Positions 1 through 8,572 are shown, counted from the stretch's first letter. The stretch is DNA of 64,000 bases from an uncultured Prevotellaceae bacterium (GCA_900316285.1 ONCG01000003.1:124001-188000); one strand, 5' to 3'. A program made the numbers and translations. Notes: generated from the sequence alone by a model not told the origin.

Positions 1-468
1 CTCCTGGTCTTCGCCTGCGGGCACGGTGGTAGCCTTGAAGAGCGTGATGTCGGCAGCCTGCGAGACGGGATAGCAGAAGAAGCCGAGCGGGATGTTGGCT
101 TCGAAGTTGCGCATCTTGATCTCCGTCTTCACCGTGGGATTGCGCTGCACGCGCGAGACGGTGATGAGGTTCATGAGATAGGTGGTGAGCTCGGCGAGCT
201 CGGGGATATGGCTCTGGATGAAAAGGATGCACTTCTCCGGGTCGAGGCCTGCAGCCATCCAGTCGAGGGCGACGTCGACGATGCTCTGGCGGAGCTTCTC
301 GGGGTTTTCGGCATTGTCGGTGAGTGCCTGCACGTCAGCCATGAACACAAACATTTTTTCGTAGCCGCCAGCGTTCTGCAGTTCGACGCGGCGGCGGAGT
401 GAGCCGATGTAGTGGCCCAGGTGGAGGCGACCCGTTGGGCGGTCGCCAGTGAGGATTACTTTTTTCAT
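1..468 (-). CDS. trpS: Tryptophanyl-tRNA synthetase, N-terminal part (cut by window edge)
   Basis: Charges tRNA-Trp with tryptophan in the cytoplasm. The reading frame starts at the ATG ending at 468 and stays open for 156 codons to the window edge, so the C-terminal half, including the KMSKS loop, lies outside. The N-terminus reads [20 protein letters not shown], the class I synthetase entry of TrpRS, with the HIGH-type motif HLGH at residues 16-19. It continues with GSL and a Rossmann fold typical of bacterial TrpRS. The frame was translated by hand because it has no stop in the window. Identity is certain at family level; nothing odd is seen in the visible part. About 600 bp of repeat-rich DNA separate it from the cluster that starts at 1067. 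Confidence 0.95.
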   Translation of the reverse strand, partial: MKKVILTGDRPTGRLHLGHYIGSLRRRVELQNAGGYEKMFVFMADVQALTDNAENPEKLRQSIVDVALDWMAAGLDPEKCILFIQSHIPELAELTTYLMNLITVSRVQRNPTVKTEIKMRNFEANIPLGFFCYPVSQAADITLFKATTVPAGEDQE

Positions 469-556
469 TAAAACCTCCCCCGACCCCTCCGAAGGAGGGG
501 AGTGCCTGGCGGTTTCAGGGGGATAAGCCAAGGCTTGCTAAGAACCCTTTCCCGTC

Positions 557-694
557 TCCTCCGTCGCAAATGGGGGATTTGCTCCCCTTTGTGGGGCCGC
601 AGCCACATCGGTGGCTGCTCTAAAGTCCTCCGTCGCGAATGAGGGATTCGCTCCCCTTTGTGGGGCCGCAGCCACGCCGGTGGCTGCTCTGAAG
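557..694. repeat. Tandem duplication, two 69-bp units with compensatory stem changes
   Basis: Units 557-625 and 626-694 are near-identical. Each contains a small hairpin whose arms are CAAAT/ATTTG in unit 1 and CGAAT/ATTCG in unit 2, so both arms changed together. A second hairpin AGCCAC/GTGGCT follows in each unit. Confidence 0.85.
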
Positions 695-719
695 ACCCCA
701 GTCGCCCCAGTCGCCTCCG

Positions 720-756
720 CGCTCGGCTCTGCCGCTTTCGTAGCGAAGCGGAGAAA
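720..756. repeat. Dispersed repeat copy (CTCTGCCGCTTTCGTAG type)
   Basis: The 24 bp at 720-743 occur as a perfect inverted copy at 63478-63501, at the other end of the window. The following AGCGGAGAAAGAA word recurs near 63684-63697. No coding role seen. Confidence 0.7.
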
Positions 757-877
757 GAAGGAGGGGAGAGCCTGACGGGTCAGGACGGGGATTGGGTTAT
801 TTGTTATTGAATATATTTATTATGTTTTATATTTCAGATGATGACGATGCCATTTGATTCGGGTGTATGCGTTGTGC

Positions 878-903
878 GGGCAGACACGAGGGGCTGCCCC
901 TAC
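878..903 (-). repeat. REP-type palindrome (single unit)
   Basis: Read on the minus strand it starts GTAGGGGCAG and folds on GGGCAG/CTGCCC arms, the architecture of the other REP units in the window. A half unit (GTCTGCCCCTAC) lies at 976-987. Confidence 0.7.
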
Positions 904-923
904 AGTGGCCGTTTCAGTTACAC

Positions 924-972
924 GAGCCGTAGGCTCTTTAAACTTTAAACTTTTCACTTCGCGCTTTGCGCG
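924..972. repeat. Two mini-hairpins, 5-bp arms and 3-nt loops
   Basis: GAGCC-GTA-GGCTC at 924-936 and CGCGC-TTT-GCGCG at 960-972 are separated by a TTTAAACTTTAAAC-type linker. They belong to the family described at 1925-2101. Confidence 0.75.
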
Positions 973-1066
973 GTGGTCTGCCCCTACGGCTCAACGTCTC
1001 CGCTCGACCCGCAGGGGCGCTTTCAGAGCGAAGCGGGGAAAGAACGTCTAAACGTCTCAACGCCGA

Positions 1067-1885
1067 TTATTGTTTCTCCATCAGCATGCCGTCGCCGGCA
1101 TCGATGCACTTGCGTTTCATATTGAGGCGGCGGATGGCGAGTTCACCATCACCGAAATCGCAGTAGAGCTTTCCTTGCTTGTAGTAGAACGTGCCGCGGC
1201 TGATCTCACCACCGCTCTCCTCAGCAATCTTGTTGCCATGGATGGTGATGGTGATGACGCCATAGTTGGTTTCCACGCGCCAGGCTCCTTCGAGCCAGTC
1301 GGGAATGGGTTCGGGGTGTATCTCAACGAACTCGTCGACATCGCGCACCACTGCCTCATCGCCGAACTCGTCGAGCGACTGGTTGACGCCCTGCTCGAGC
1401 ATGGCCTGCTTGTAGGAGCGGTCGCCAAAGCAGTTGCGGACGGCGAAGACGAGGACAACGAACATCAGCAGGAACACGATGAGGCAGTTGCGAAGACAGC
1501 CTCGGCGTCCCCTACCCTGCTGCGGCTTCCCGGCAGGGATGGTGTGCTTGATCCATTGGTCGGAGGTTGCGGAGTTGGGATGTTGAGATGTTTCGACGTT
1601 GGGATGTTGAGATGTTTCGACGTTGAGATGTGGAGACGTGGAGACGTTGGGGTGTTGCGGGGTTCCGTCGGCAGTGTGCACGGCGTGCATGCCATCAGCA
1701 CGACCGGTCTGCGCGGCGCCATCGCCCGCGGCCAGCGAGTCGGATGATGGCTGCGAGAGATCGTCGTCGGTGATGGTATGGGCGAACGGAGTGCCACAAC
1801 GCGGACAGACGCAGGCAATCTCGGTGATGCCTGCGGCGACGGGTGTGTCGTAACGGAACCTACATTTTGGGCATTTTACTTGCAT
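1067..1885 (-). CDS. Zinc-ribbon single-pass membrane protein, part of the cytoskeleton-like cluster
   Basis: 272 residues, function unknown. The N-terminus carries two CxxC pairs (C5/C8 and C27/C30), a zinc ribbon resembling the MJ0042 type that bacteria use at the start of membrane-anchored regulators. Residues 42-110 are a low-complexity linker, 131-150 form one transmembrane helix (LRNCLIVFLL onward), and about 120 residues follow on the other side with a small beta-rich C-terminal domain. The linker part at 78-108 is translated interspersed repeat: Thr-Ser-Gln-His-Pro-Asn-type words match the GTTGAGATG repeat seen next to the gene. It is the last gene of the minus-strand run that holds the actin-like and tubulin-like genes. 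A role as the membrane-linked sensor of that set is inference only. Confidence 0.7.
   Translation of the reverse strand: MQVKCPKCRFRYDTPVAAGITEIACVCPRCGTPFAHTITDDDLSQPSSDSLAAGDGAAQTGRADGMHAVHTADGTPQHPNVSTSPHLNVETSQHPNVETSQHPNSATSDQWIKHTIPAGKPQQGRGRRGCLRNCLIVFLLMFVVLVFAVRNCFGDRSYKQAMLEQGVNQSLDEFGDEAVVRDVDEFVEIHPEPIPDWLEGAWRVETNYGVITITIHGNKIAEESGGEISRGTFYYKQGKLYCDFGDGELAIRRLNMKRKCIDAGDGMLMEKQ
1562..1656 (-). repeat. In-frame GTTGAGATG-type repeat inside the zinc-ribbon gene
   Basis: Several degenerate copies of GTTGAGATGTTTCGAC and GTTGGGATG sit in the linker-coding part (residues 78-108). The same words occur directly upstream of the gene at about 1886-1924, so the intergenic repeat and the coding repeat are one family. 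Confidence 0.75.
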
Positions 1886-1924
1886 GAAGCGAGGTTGAGA
1901 TGTTGAGAAGTTGAGAGGTTGAGA

Positions 1925-2101
1925 GCGCTAATGCGCGGTTGAGAACGGTTCAATGCAGCAGAGCTGCGGTTCAAAGCGCTACGCGCGTTCAAGGTTCAAT
2001 GCGCCTGCGGCGCGGTTCAATGCAGCGGAGCTGCGGTTCAAAGCGCTACGCGCGTTCAAGGTTTAAATGGCCCTTCGGGCCGTTTAAGGCGACGGAGTCG
2101 C
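1925..2101. repeat. Array of eight mini-hairpins with different stems
   Basis: Perfect small inverted repeats at 1925-1936, 1955-1967, 1976-1986, 2001-2013, 2022-2034, 2043-2053, 2069-2081 and 2089-2101. Most are 5-bp arms around a 3-nt loop (for example GCAGC-AGA-GCTGC, GCGCC-TGC-GGCGC, GGCCC-TTC-GGGCC). They are joined by short linkers of the GGTTCAAT kind. Stems differ, while the geometry and linkers are kept. A ninth copy is at 2837-2849 (GCGCC-TTT-GGCGC). Confidence 0.85.
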
Positions 2102-2108
2102 GGTGGGG

Positions 2109-2792
2109 TTATTCGAAGCGGACGACGGCCTTGCGGATGATGCGCCAGGCGGCGCCTTCGCGGGTGGCGGTGCCCTCCTCCTCGGTGATGATATGACGGG
2201 GCTGCATGTAGGTGTTGCCGCTGACCTTGCAGGCGGGCTTCACGAACGTGGAGACACTGATCATCGCCGTGGCGATGGCATCGGGGGTGTCGAGGAGGAT
2301 GAACGTGCCGTTCTGGCCGTCGCTGGTGGTGAGCTGATAGACGCTCTTGCCAATCTGCTCGCGCTCGGAGGCCTGCAGGAACAAGCCGTCGGGTGTGGGA
2401 GCAGGGAGGTAGTAGACGGTGGCCGTGCGCACGTTGACGACGGTGCCTCCGACAGCGGGGTCGGCGGAGGGTGCGGGGTCGCAGTTGATGCCGACGGGCT
2501 CATCGTCCTCCATCATGCCGAAGGAAACGGTGACGTGCGGGTCGATGGGTTGGTCGGCGCGCGAATCAGCGGACTTGTCGGCGGATTGGTCAGCGGGCGG
2601 TGTCGCGGTGGCCTCGTCCATCTTTGCCGAGGCGGCACGGTTGCGCTGCGATGCGAATTCGTCCTCGAGTTCAGCGATGCGAGCGTCGAGGCGGCGACAC
2701 TTGCGCTCGAGGTGTTCGAGTCGCTGGAACAGTTCCTTCAGGTCCTGTGGAGAGAAGGCGTCGTTGTCACTCTTGCTATTGAATATTCCCAT
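2109..2792 (-). CDS. Coiled-coil protein of the cytoskeleton-like cluster, unknown function
   Basis: 227 residues with no signal peptide or membrane segment, so probably cytoplasmic. Residues about 14-50 (PQDLKELFQRLEHLERKCRR onward) form a charged, heptad-like coiled coil; a Pro/Ala/Asp-rich linker follows (about 50-95). The C-terminal half, about 95-227, is beta-rich and ends VRFE. I do not recognise a family. It lies 91 bp downstream of the actin-like gene, on the same strand, with mini-hairpin repeats on both sides. In context it may be an adaptor binding one of the two large proteins, which is inference. Start chosen at MGIFNSK, the only methionine before the coil. Confidence 0.65.
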   Translation of the reverse strand: MGIFNSKSDNDAFSPQDLKELFQRLEHLERKCRRLDARIAELEDEFASQRNRAASAKMDEATATPPADQSADKSADSRADQPIDPHVTVSFGMMEDDEPVGINCDPAPSADPAVGGTVVNVRTATVYYLPAPTPDGLFLQASEREQIGKSVYQLTTSDGQNGTFILLDTPDAIATAMISVSTFVKPACKVSGNTYMQPRHIITEEEGTATREGAAWRIIRKAVVRFE

Positions 2793-2883
2793 ATTCTATA
2801 TGCGCTTATGGCGCGATTAAAGTTTAAAGTTCAAGTGCGCCTTTGGCGCGTTCAAAGTTCAAAGTTCAATGAGAGCTGACTCC

Positions 2884-5800
2884 CTACAGGTTCTCGATGA
2901 GGTTGTCGCGAATGCTGCCGATGATGGGATAGAAGAACACAGTGTCCTCGATGGGGTCGCTGCCGTTCTTTTCATCGGCGTTCTTGTTGACGAAGTTCCA
3001 TCCGTTGAGGAGATGGTGCTCGAGGTCCTTGTTGACTAGTTCGCGGAACCGCACCAGCGACTTGTTGTCGACAAGGAAGCGGTCGACGACGTGCATCTCG
3101 TCGCAGAGGTTGCAGAAGAAGTCGTTGTACTCGCGTACGGCGTCGACGAGCTCCTTGCGGATGTCGGCCGACGTCATGTCGTCGTAGACGAGCTTCTCCT
3201 TAGCGATCATGGAGTAGTTGAACTTCAGCGGTGTGTCGAAGTTGTCGAGCAGCTTGTTGAGCGTATCGATGCTCTCGTAGCCCTTTTCGTCGCGCACCTG
3301 CATGAGGGCGCCGCGGCAGGTAATCTGCTTCGGTTCGTTGCGCTCCATGACCACCGAGAAGCCGTCGACATCGTACTTCTCGCCATAGACGCGTTCGAAG
3401 ACGGCTTGTGTGAGGAGGTCGAGGTCGCGGTTGGTGCCCACGATGTCGAGCACCTTCGAACCGGTGCCGCTGAACATGAGCGAGCGCGGCTTGGCCAGCT
3501 GGCGCTGCTTCATCATGCGTGCGACGTAGTAGACCAGTGTGACGTAGAAGTAGATGAAGATGAGCTTGCGCTGCGGGTCTTCGTTGAGTCGCTGGTTGTA
3601 GCTGAAGACGTCGTTGCCGCCCACCACCTTATTATTCTGTACGGAGAAGAGGAAGGCGTTGATGTCCTCACTCTTGCGCTTCGAGGTGATGTCGTCGAGG
3701 ATGCCGTTGAGCTCGCCGTAGCGTTCGTCGTCGGCATCGAAGAGGCGCTTGAAGTAGTCGACGTACTTCACAAGCATCGGATTGGAGTCGCCGTGAGGCA
3801 CCTCGCTGAAGCCGTCGCCGAAGAGCACATTGGCTGCGAAGCGGAACGACGTGAGGATGACCGGCTGCTTTGCCCCGGACTCGAAGACCACGACGTCGCT
3901 GGAGCCGCCGCCGATGTCGATGCTGGCGACATTGGATGCCGACCCGCGGAACTTGCTCGACGACTTATAAAAATAATAAGGTGCTACGGACTCAGGCATC
4001 TGGATGAGGTTCTGGTCGGTGGGCTCGATGCCGAAGACCTCCTTGAACGTCTTTCGCCATGCCTCAGCCATCTTGTTGACGTTGCCCACCTTCATGGCAA
4101 GCGGATAGAACCACACGAGGCGCGTCTTGGTGATGTCGCCATTCTCGAGCAGTACCTTCGTGCGCATGAGCTGTGCGAGCTCGGTGAGATAGGCGCGGAC
4201 ACGCTTTGCACGTGCCACATCGGTGGACCACTTCAGATTCGGGACGATGCGATTGCCGTAGCCGATGCTCTCCTTCTCGTAGATGAACGGGACGTTGGCG
4301 TCGGCGAGAGCGAGGATGGCATCGACGTTCTCGGCGTCGAGGCGCTCTGCCTCGCTGATGACGGTGCGCTGCGGGAAGCCGTAGTCGTCGCCGATGTTCT
4401 TCGGCAGGAACTCCTGCTTCAGAATGACATCGTAGAGGATCTGCTCGCCGTTGTAGAGCGTTGCCAGCAGGCGCTGCGTGGATGCAGAGCTGAGGTGGAG
4501 CGGTCCGGGCATGTCGTTCTCCTTCATGCACTCGAGGTGGGTATTGGTGGTTCCGAAGTCGACGGAGAACGTGAACGCGTCGTGACCGGGGATATGGGCT
4601 GCCCAGCGCGGACAAATCATGCCCTCGGCAGCCTGATTGCCACGCTCGTCGGTGAGCGTGACGTTGATGTAGTCGAAAGAGTCTTTCAGACGGTAGTACT
4701 GCGAGCCCACACGCTTCTCTGACTTCAGGCTGCGCTCGCGGACGACGATGCTGTCGCCGGTGAGCTGCTGCTGATAGCCGTTCTTGAAGAACGACAGCGA
4801 GAGGGCGTAGTTCTGCAGCATGCCCAAGGCGCGGTCGACGAGCTGTACGGAGTACTTATTGTCGAACGGCGTGCGCACGAACGGGAAGATGCTCAGCGCA
4901 AAGGGCACAGTGAGGAAGTAGCCACGATTGTTGGCCTGGTCGTAGCGCAGGTCGTTGGTGTGAGCGGCGACGTAGTTGCGCTCGAGAGTGATGTACTTGC
5001 CTTGCTTCTGCACGGGGATGCGAAGGATGGCACGCACGGTCTCGGTGGCACCGTTCTGCGTGTGGATGAGCTCGAACTTCGGTTTGCCAGCGATGGTTCC
5101 CCAGAGGTCGCTGGCATTGAAATACTTGAAGAACAACGGCTTCAGCGGGAGCACGAAGTCGCAGTCGTCGGTGTCGCGCGAGCCCACGGAGAGGTTTCCG
5201 TCGAAGAAGCAGTCGCGGTCGAGGGTGTAGTCGAGCTTGATGAGCGTGGGCTGGAAGAAGTCGTCGTCGGTGAGCCAGGGATACTCATGAGTGGTGGCCG
5301 GCAGCACGCGCTTCTCGGGCGGCAGCTGATAGTCCTCAGGAGTGATGACGGTGGCATCGGTCCACGGCGAGGTGATATACTTGAACGGGTCGGTCTGCGG
5401 CGCGTTCAGGTGGTTCTGCAGGACGAGTGGCAGCGGAGCACCGCAGTCGTCGCGCGAAGGAACAATCTTGAAGTCGCTCTCCTGGATGGCCTTCTGCACA
5501 TCCTCGGCACGGGCCTGATAGAACGGTACGCCGAGCGCCTGAATGCCCTCGTCCATCTTCGTGAACGTGGTATCGAGGAATGTCTTCGCCCGCTCGATGC
5601 TCTCGTAGTCGTAGGCGGCAGGGTTGCCCACCTCCTTCAGGATTTCGTTCTGCAGGGCTGCGGGCAGCAGCGGCAGCGATGTGATGAGGTAGCTGTTTAC
5701 CTCGCCACAGCACTTCTTCAGGTCGGGATAAGCGGTGAAGAGTGCATAGAGATACTTCACGAACTTCTGGTCGCGCATGTGAAGCGGTCGCCAGAGGTCG

Positions 5801-6357
5801 AAGAGGTTCACGTTCTGCTCAACGGGAATGGGGAAGCGTCCCTGCCGGGCGTTGGGCGTAGCCATGAACAGCGTCACGGGCGATGTGGAGCCGACGACCT
5901 GATTGCCATAGACGAGGAAATAGAGTCGGTCCATGCGGTCGAAGTTGAAAGCCTCTTTGTCTTGGTCGAGGAACATCTCGATGGTTTCGCCGAGCAGCTT
6001 GTGCTGTGGGGAGTCCTTCAGCATCTGCAGCTGTGTGTCGCGGTTCCACTCTACGATGCGCAGCACGTTGCGCAGCTCAGCGTAGTTGAAGAACAACTGT
6101 GCCACGTCGAGGGCATTGGCGACGAGTTTCTCGTCCATGGCCTCGCCCTGCAGATTGGCATGCATGGAGAGTCGCTTGAAGGCGTTCTTCACGAGGTCCA
6201 TCTGTGCGAACGGCGACGGAATGGCCGTGCGAGGCTGCTGCGAGAGTCCACCATTGGGATCCTCAATCATCTCAATCTCGTCGGCGTTATACTGACTGGT
6301 GAGGGGAATCCATCCCTCTCCGGCGGTTTTGTTGTTGTAGGAAAGTATCTTGCTCAT
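2884..6357 (-). CDS. Giant protein with an actin/Hsp70-like ATPase domain
   Basis: 1157 residues, no signal peptide, probably cytoplasmic. The first ~590 residues are of unknown fold. Residues about 597-975 carry the motifs of the actin/Hsp70 ATPase superfamily in order: phosphate-1 (FSVDFGTTNTHLE, 597-609), a connect-like PESVAPYYFY (788-797), phosphate-2 (SIDIGGGSSDVVVF, 812-825) and the adenosine motif (MFSGTGSK, 961-968). About 180 further residues follow. It is much larger than MreB, FtsA or DnaK and is none of them; a distant resemblance in size and layout to the SrfB-type actin-fold proteins is possible but unproven. It sits 72 bp downstream of a tubulin-like gene on the same strand, an uncommon pairing. 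Start at ATG 6357, just after a C/G-rich repeat (6363-6395). Confidence 0.8.
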   Translation of the reverse strand: MSKILSYNNKTAGEGWIPLTSQYNADEIEMIEDPNGGLSQQPRTAIPSPFAQMDLVKNAFKRLSMHANLQGEAMDEKLVANALDVAQLFFNYAELRNVLRIVEWNRDTQLQMLKDSPQHKLLGETIEMFLDQDKEAFNFDRMDRLYFLVYGNQVVGSTSPVTLFMATPNARQGRFPIPVEQNVNLFDLWRPLHMRDQKFVKYLYALFTAYPDLKKCCGEVNSYLITSLPLLPAALQNEILKEVGNPAAYDYESIERAKTFLDTTFTKMDEGIQALGVPFYQARAEDVQKAIQESDFKIVPSRDDCGAPLPLVLQNHLNAPQTDPFKYITSPWTDATVITPEDYQLPPEKRVLPATTHEYPWLTDDDFFQPTLIKLDYTLDRDCFFDGNLSVGSRDTDDCDFVLPLKPLFFKYFNASDLWGTIAGKPKFELIHTQNGATETVRAILRIPVQKQGKYITLERNYVAAHTNDLRYDQANNRGYFLTVPFALSIFPFVRTPFDNKYSVQLVDRALGMLQNYALSLSFFKNGYQQQLTGDSIVVRERSLKSEKRVGSQYYRLKDSFDYINVTLTDERGNQAAEGMICPRWAAHIPGHDAFTFSVDFGTTNTHLECMKENDMPGPLHLSSASTQRLLATLYNGEQILYDVILKQEFLPKNIGDDYGFPQRTVISEAERLDAENVDAILALADANVPFIYEKESIGYGNRIVPNLKWSTDVARAKRVRAYLTELAQLMRTKVLLENGDITKTRLVWFYPLAMKVGNVNKMAEAWRKTFKEVFGIEPTDQNLIQMPESVAPYYFYKSSSKFRGSASNVASIDIGGGSSDVVVFESGAKQPVILTSFRFAANVLFGDGFSEVPHGDSNPMLVKYVDYFKRLFDADDERYGELNGILDDITSKRKSEDINAFLFSVQNNKVVGGNDVFSYNQRLNEDPQRKLIFIYFYVTLVYYVARMMKQRQLAKPRSLMFSGTGSKVLDIVGTNRDLDLLTQAVFERVYGEKYDVDGFSVVMERNEPKQITCRGALMQVRDEKGYESIDTLNKLLDNFDTPLKFNYSMIAKEKLVYDDMTSADIRKELVDAVREYNDFFCNLCDEMHVVDRFLVDNKSLVRFRELVNKDLEHHLLNGWNFVNKNADEKNGSDPIEDTVFFYPIIGSIRDNLIENL

Positions 6358-6362
6358 GAATA

Positions 6363-6395
6363 TGCCCCCTAAAATAGGGGGTTGGGGGTATTGTG
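6363..6395. repeat. C/G-rich dispersed element (CCCCCTAAAATAGGGGG hairpin)
   Basis: A perfect CCCCCTA/TAGGGGG hairpin followed by TTGGGGGT. The same element recurs at 19647-19700 and inverted near 19764-19790. It lies in the intergenic gap directly in front of the actin-like gene. Confidence 0.8.
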
Positions 6396-6429
6396 AAACT
6401 TTATGTGAATAATCAATTTGCTACAATGG

Positions 6430-7974
6430 CTATACCACACCCACGAACTTCTCGTCGAGGAGCTTGTCGAGGGTTTCGTCGAGCAGGTCGAGCAGCTTCA
6501 GCGCCGTACGGTCGGTGCCGTACTTCTGAGTCTTCATGGCCTGCTGCGATGCCTTGTTGAGGGCAGCGAGGACCGACTTGTAGTCGATGGTGGACTTCAA
6601 GAAACCAGTCTTCGGCGCGATGTCGTTCAGACAGTCGGAGAGCTTGTCGGTGGTGAGATTGAACGGCACGAAGCTGCGCTGGTTCTGCCGGAGCTCGCGC
6701 AGCCACTGACGATAGCTGACGTAGAAGTCGCTGGTGAGCGTGTTGTAGAACGACGTGGAAAGGAAGGCGTTCGACAGCTCAGGCTTGTCCTGCGTGTAGC
6801 CACGACCGATGTCCTGACGCAGCTGGTTGGTGATGTACATATAGGCGAGGTGGAACTTCGCCAGCTGGCGGTTCACCAGGGCGCGCGTCTGCACACCGAA
6901 GTCCTTCAGCGTGAGCGTCTGCTTGTCGTAGGCAAGTCCGAACTCCTTGTAGATGGGGTTCTGGGCATTGCCGTCGAGGGTCTGCAGCTGGTCGTCGGGG
7001 ATGCCGAGGAAGTCGAGCACCGACAGGGCACCGACATACTCCACGAGATGGGCGTCGTTGCGCTGGCCATTGCCACCGGGGTCGTTGAAATAGGGGTTCG
7101 ACGGCACCTGGTCGCCGAGGTAGTAGCAGGCATTGATCTTCGACAGCGGCAGGTCGACACCGTTCTGGCGCAGGCCGGTGAGGTTGTCGTGGTAGTAGAA
7201 CAGTGCCGACTTGGTCTTCGAGATGAAGTCGCCGCGCGAGATTGGGCTGTTGTCGTCCTGCTGTACGTTGAAGTATGGCAGCACGGTGAGAGCACCGATG
7301 CGTGCATCGCGCAGGTCGCCGCGATTGTTGATCTGTGTGTTGCGGGCGGCATTGCGAATGTTCTTCACAATGATGGGATAGCCGGCGGCACCCGTACCAC
7401 CGAAGATGCTGCTGACGACGAACACGCGGTCGGTCTTCTGGAACACGTTCGAGAACTGCTTGAACTCCTCGGAGTCCTTAAACTGGTTCAGGGCGACGCT
7501 ACCGATGTTCGGTGAGCCCACGAAGCCAATGTCCATCTTCGTGTTGAGCTGGTAGTCGCTGAACATCATCGAGCACAGAGCCTGATTGCCGGTGTCGAGG
7601 GTGGAATAGTTGATGAAGTCCTGGAACTTCTTCGACTCGATGGCACCCATGTTAAACAGGAACGTGTCGCTGAGCTGCGAACCATTGGGCAGGATATCAG
7701 CAAGGCTGGATATCTTCGTTGAGAAAAAGCCCCGTCGCACATCGACCTGCTCGCCGTAGAGGGCACGGCGAATCTGCTTATACCAGCGCATGAGGTTGTC
7801 GGTGCGCTTCAGGTCTTCGTTGGCCTTGTGGGGGTCTACAACGATAGGAATGATTTCGAGCGGCATGGGCTGTCCCTGCTCATCGATGGGATGAACACCT
7901 GCAGCACACTGCATGATGAGCGGTCGCATCACACGCGAACCGGTACCGCCTACAAGGAATAGGAATAATCGCAT
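6430..7974 (-). CDS. Tubulin/FtsZ-like GTPase-fold protein
   Basis: 514 residues, cytoplasmic by sequence. The N-terminus is MRLFLFLVGGTGSRV, a short strand followed by a T1-type nucleotide loop (GGTGSR, 9-14). An Asp in IVVDPHKAN (about 44-52) is placed like the T2/T3 acidic residue of tubulins, and IFGGTGAAG (190-198) matches the tubulin signature loop GGGTGxG. Near 285-320 the stretch YLGDQV...RNDAHLVEYVGALSVL resembles the 'tubulin-like' bacterial families outside FtsZ (Tubulin_2-type). It is clearly not FtsZ, which has a longer conserved GTPase half and a C-terminal tail. Its neighbours are the actin-like protein downstream and a membrane protein plus a vWA lipoprotein upstream. I infer a nucleotide-dependent polymer or switch; GTP binding is predicted from the loops only. 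Confidence 0.78.
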   Translation of the reverse strand: MRLFLFLVGGTGSRVMRPLIMQCAAGVHPIDEQGQPMPLEIIPIVVDPHKANEDLKRTDNLMRWYKQIRRALYGEQVDVRRGFFSTKISSLADILPNGSQLSDTFLFNMGAIESKKFQDFINYSTLDTGNQALCSMMFSDYQLNTKMDIGFVGSPNIGSVALNQFKDSEEFKQFSNVFQKTDRVFVVSSIFGGTGAAGYPIIVKNIRNAARNTQINNRGDLRDARIGALTVLPYFNVQQDDNSPISRGDFISKTKSALFYYHDNLTGLRQNGVDLPLSKINACYYLGDQVPSNPYFNDPGGNGQRNDAHLVEYVGALSVLDFLGIPDDQLQTLDGNAQNPIYKEFGLAYDKQTLTLKDFGVQTRALVNRQLAKFHLAYMYITNQLRQDIGRGYTQDKPELSNAFLSTSFYNTLTSDFYVSYRQWLRELRQNQRSFVPFNLTTDKLSDCLNDIAPKTGFLKSTIDYKSVLAALNKASQQAMKTQKYGTDRTALKLLDLLDETLDKLLDEKFVGVV

Positions 7975-7980
7975 AATATA

Positions 7981-8127
7981 AGGAGACCCACCCCCCTGCC
8001 CCTCCCTAAAGGGCGGGGAGTAAAATCTTTTTAATGTTTATTTATTAATACTCAATTCTCAATTGTTAATTATCAACTACCCTGACTATCCACACTCCCC
8101 TCACCTCGGGAGGGGCTGGGGGTGGGT
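7981..8127. repeat. Two facing C/G-rich dispersed elements
   Basis: 7981-8024 (ACCCACCCCCCTGCCCCTCC) and 8092-8127 (GGGAGGGGCTGGGGGTGGG) are inverted copies around an AT-rich centre that includes TTGTTAATTATCAACT. The same paired arrangement occurs inside the U32 peptidase gene at 18173-18292. Confidence 0.8.
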
Positions 8128-8128
8128 T

Positions 8129-8572
8129 TTATTCCGGTATCGGAGTGTGACGGCAGTTGGTGCTCCACCAGCGCATGGCGAACGAGGCCACGATGAACAG
8201 CACGGCTTCGACGGCGAGGTCGATCACGCAGAAGCTGCCCAGCTGACCTGTGAAGTTGTAACCCTCGGCCGTGAAGGCATTGTTGCAGATCACGAACGAG
8301 GTAACAGGGGCTGCCACGCAGGCCACGCCGAGCACGACGAGCCAATGGAACCAGCGCGAGAAGCTCACGGAGTTGATGACGTAGTAGAACACGGCAGCCA
8401 GTCCCCATGCCACGAGCACCGTCACCAGTGCCACGACGAAGTAAAGGTTCTGGTTGTACATCTCGTTCGAGAACTGGCGCTCGAAGTAGAGTGCCTCAAA
8501 GATTTTCGTGTTCAACACGAGGAACAGCAGCGAAATCACTGCACCTGCAATCAGTAGGATTGAATTCTTCAT
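8129..8572 (-). CDS. Four-helix inner-membrane protein of the cytoskeleton-like cluster
   Basis: 147 residues, unknown family. Hydrophobic segments near residues 5-22, 42-64, 76-96 and 108-130 predict four transmembrane helices. The C-terminus (RWWSTNCRHTPIPE) is short and polar; its last few residues read into the edge of the neighbouring C/G-rich repeat, so the stop may have been supplied by the repeat. It lies between the tubulin-like gene and the vWA lipoprotein gene, on the same strand. A membrane anchor for the tubulin-like protein is the obvious guess, but only the position supports it. Confidence 0.65.
   Translation of the reverse strand: MKNSILLIAGAVISLLFLVLNTKIFEALYFERQFSNEMYNQNLYFVVALVTVLVAWGLAAVFYYVINSVSFSRWFHWLVVLGVACVAAPVTSFVICNNAFTAEGYNFTGQLGSFCVIDLAVEAVLFIVASFAMRWWSTNCRHTPIPE

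Larger units (their letters stand above)
469..1066. other. Gene-free stretch made of repeats
   Basis: No credible gene. From left to right it holds a C/G-rich element near 476-505, a 69-bp tandem duplication (557-694), a dispersed element at 720-756 that recurs inverted near 63478-63501, a REP unit (878-903), small hairpins (924-936 and 960-972) and a half REP (976-987). The short open frames here have no recognisable protein features. Confidence 0.8.

Noticed and set aside
3091-6372. Long open frames (543 and 470 codons) opposite the actin-like gene
   Set aside because: Same shadow effect; no motif, and the opposite strand has clear ATPase motifs.
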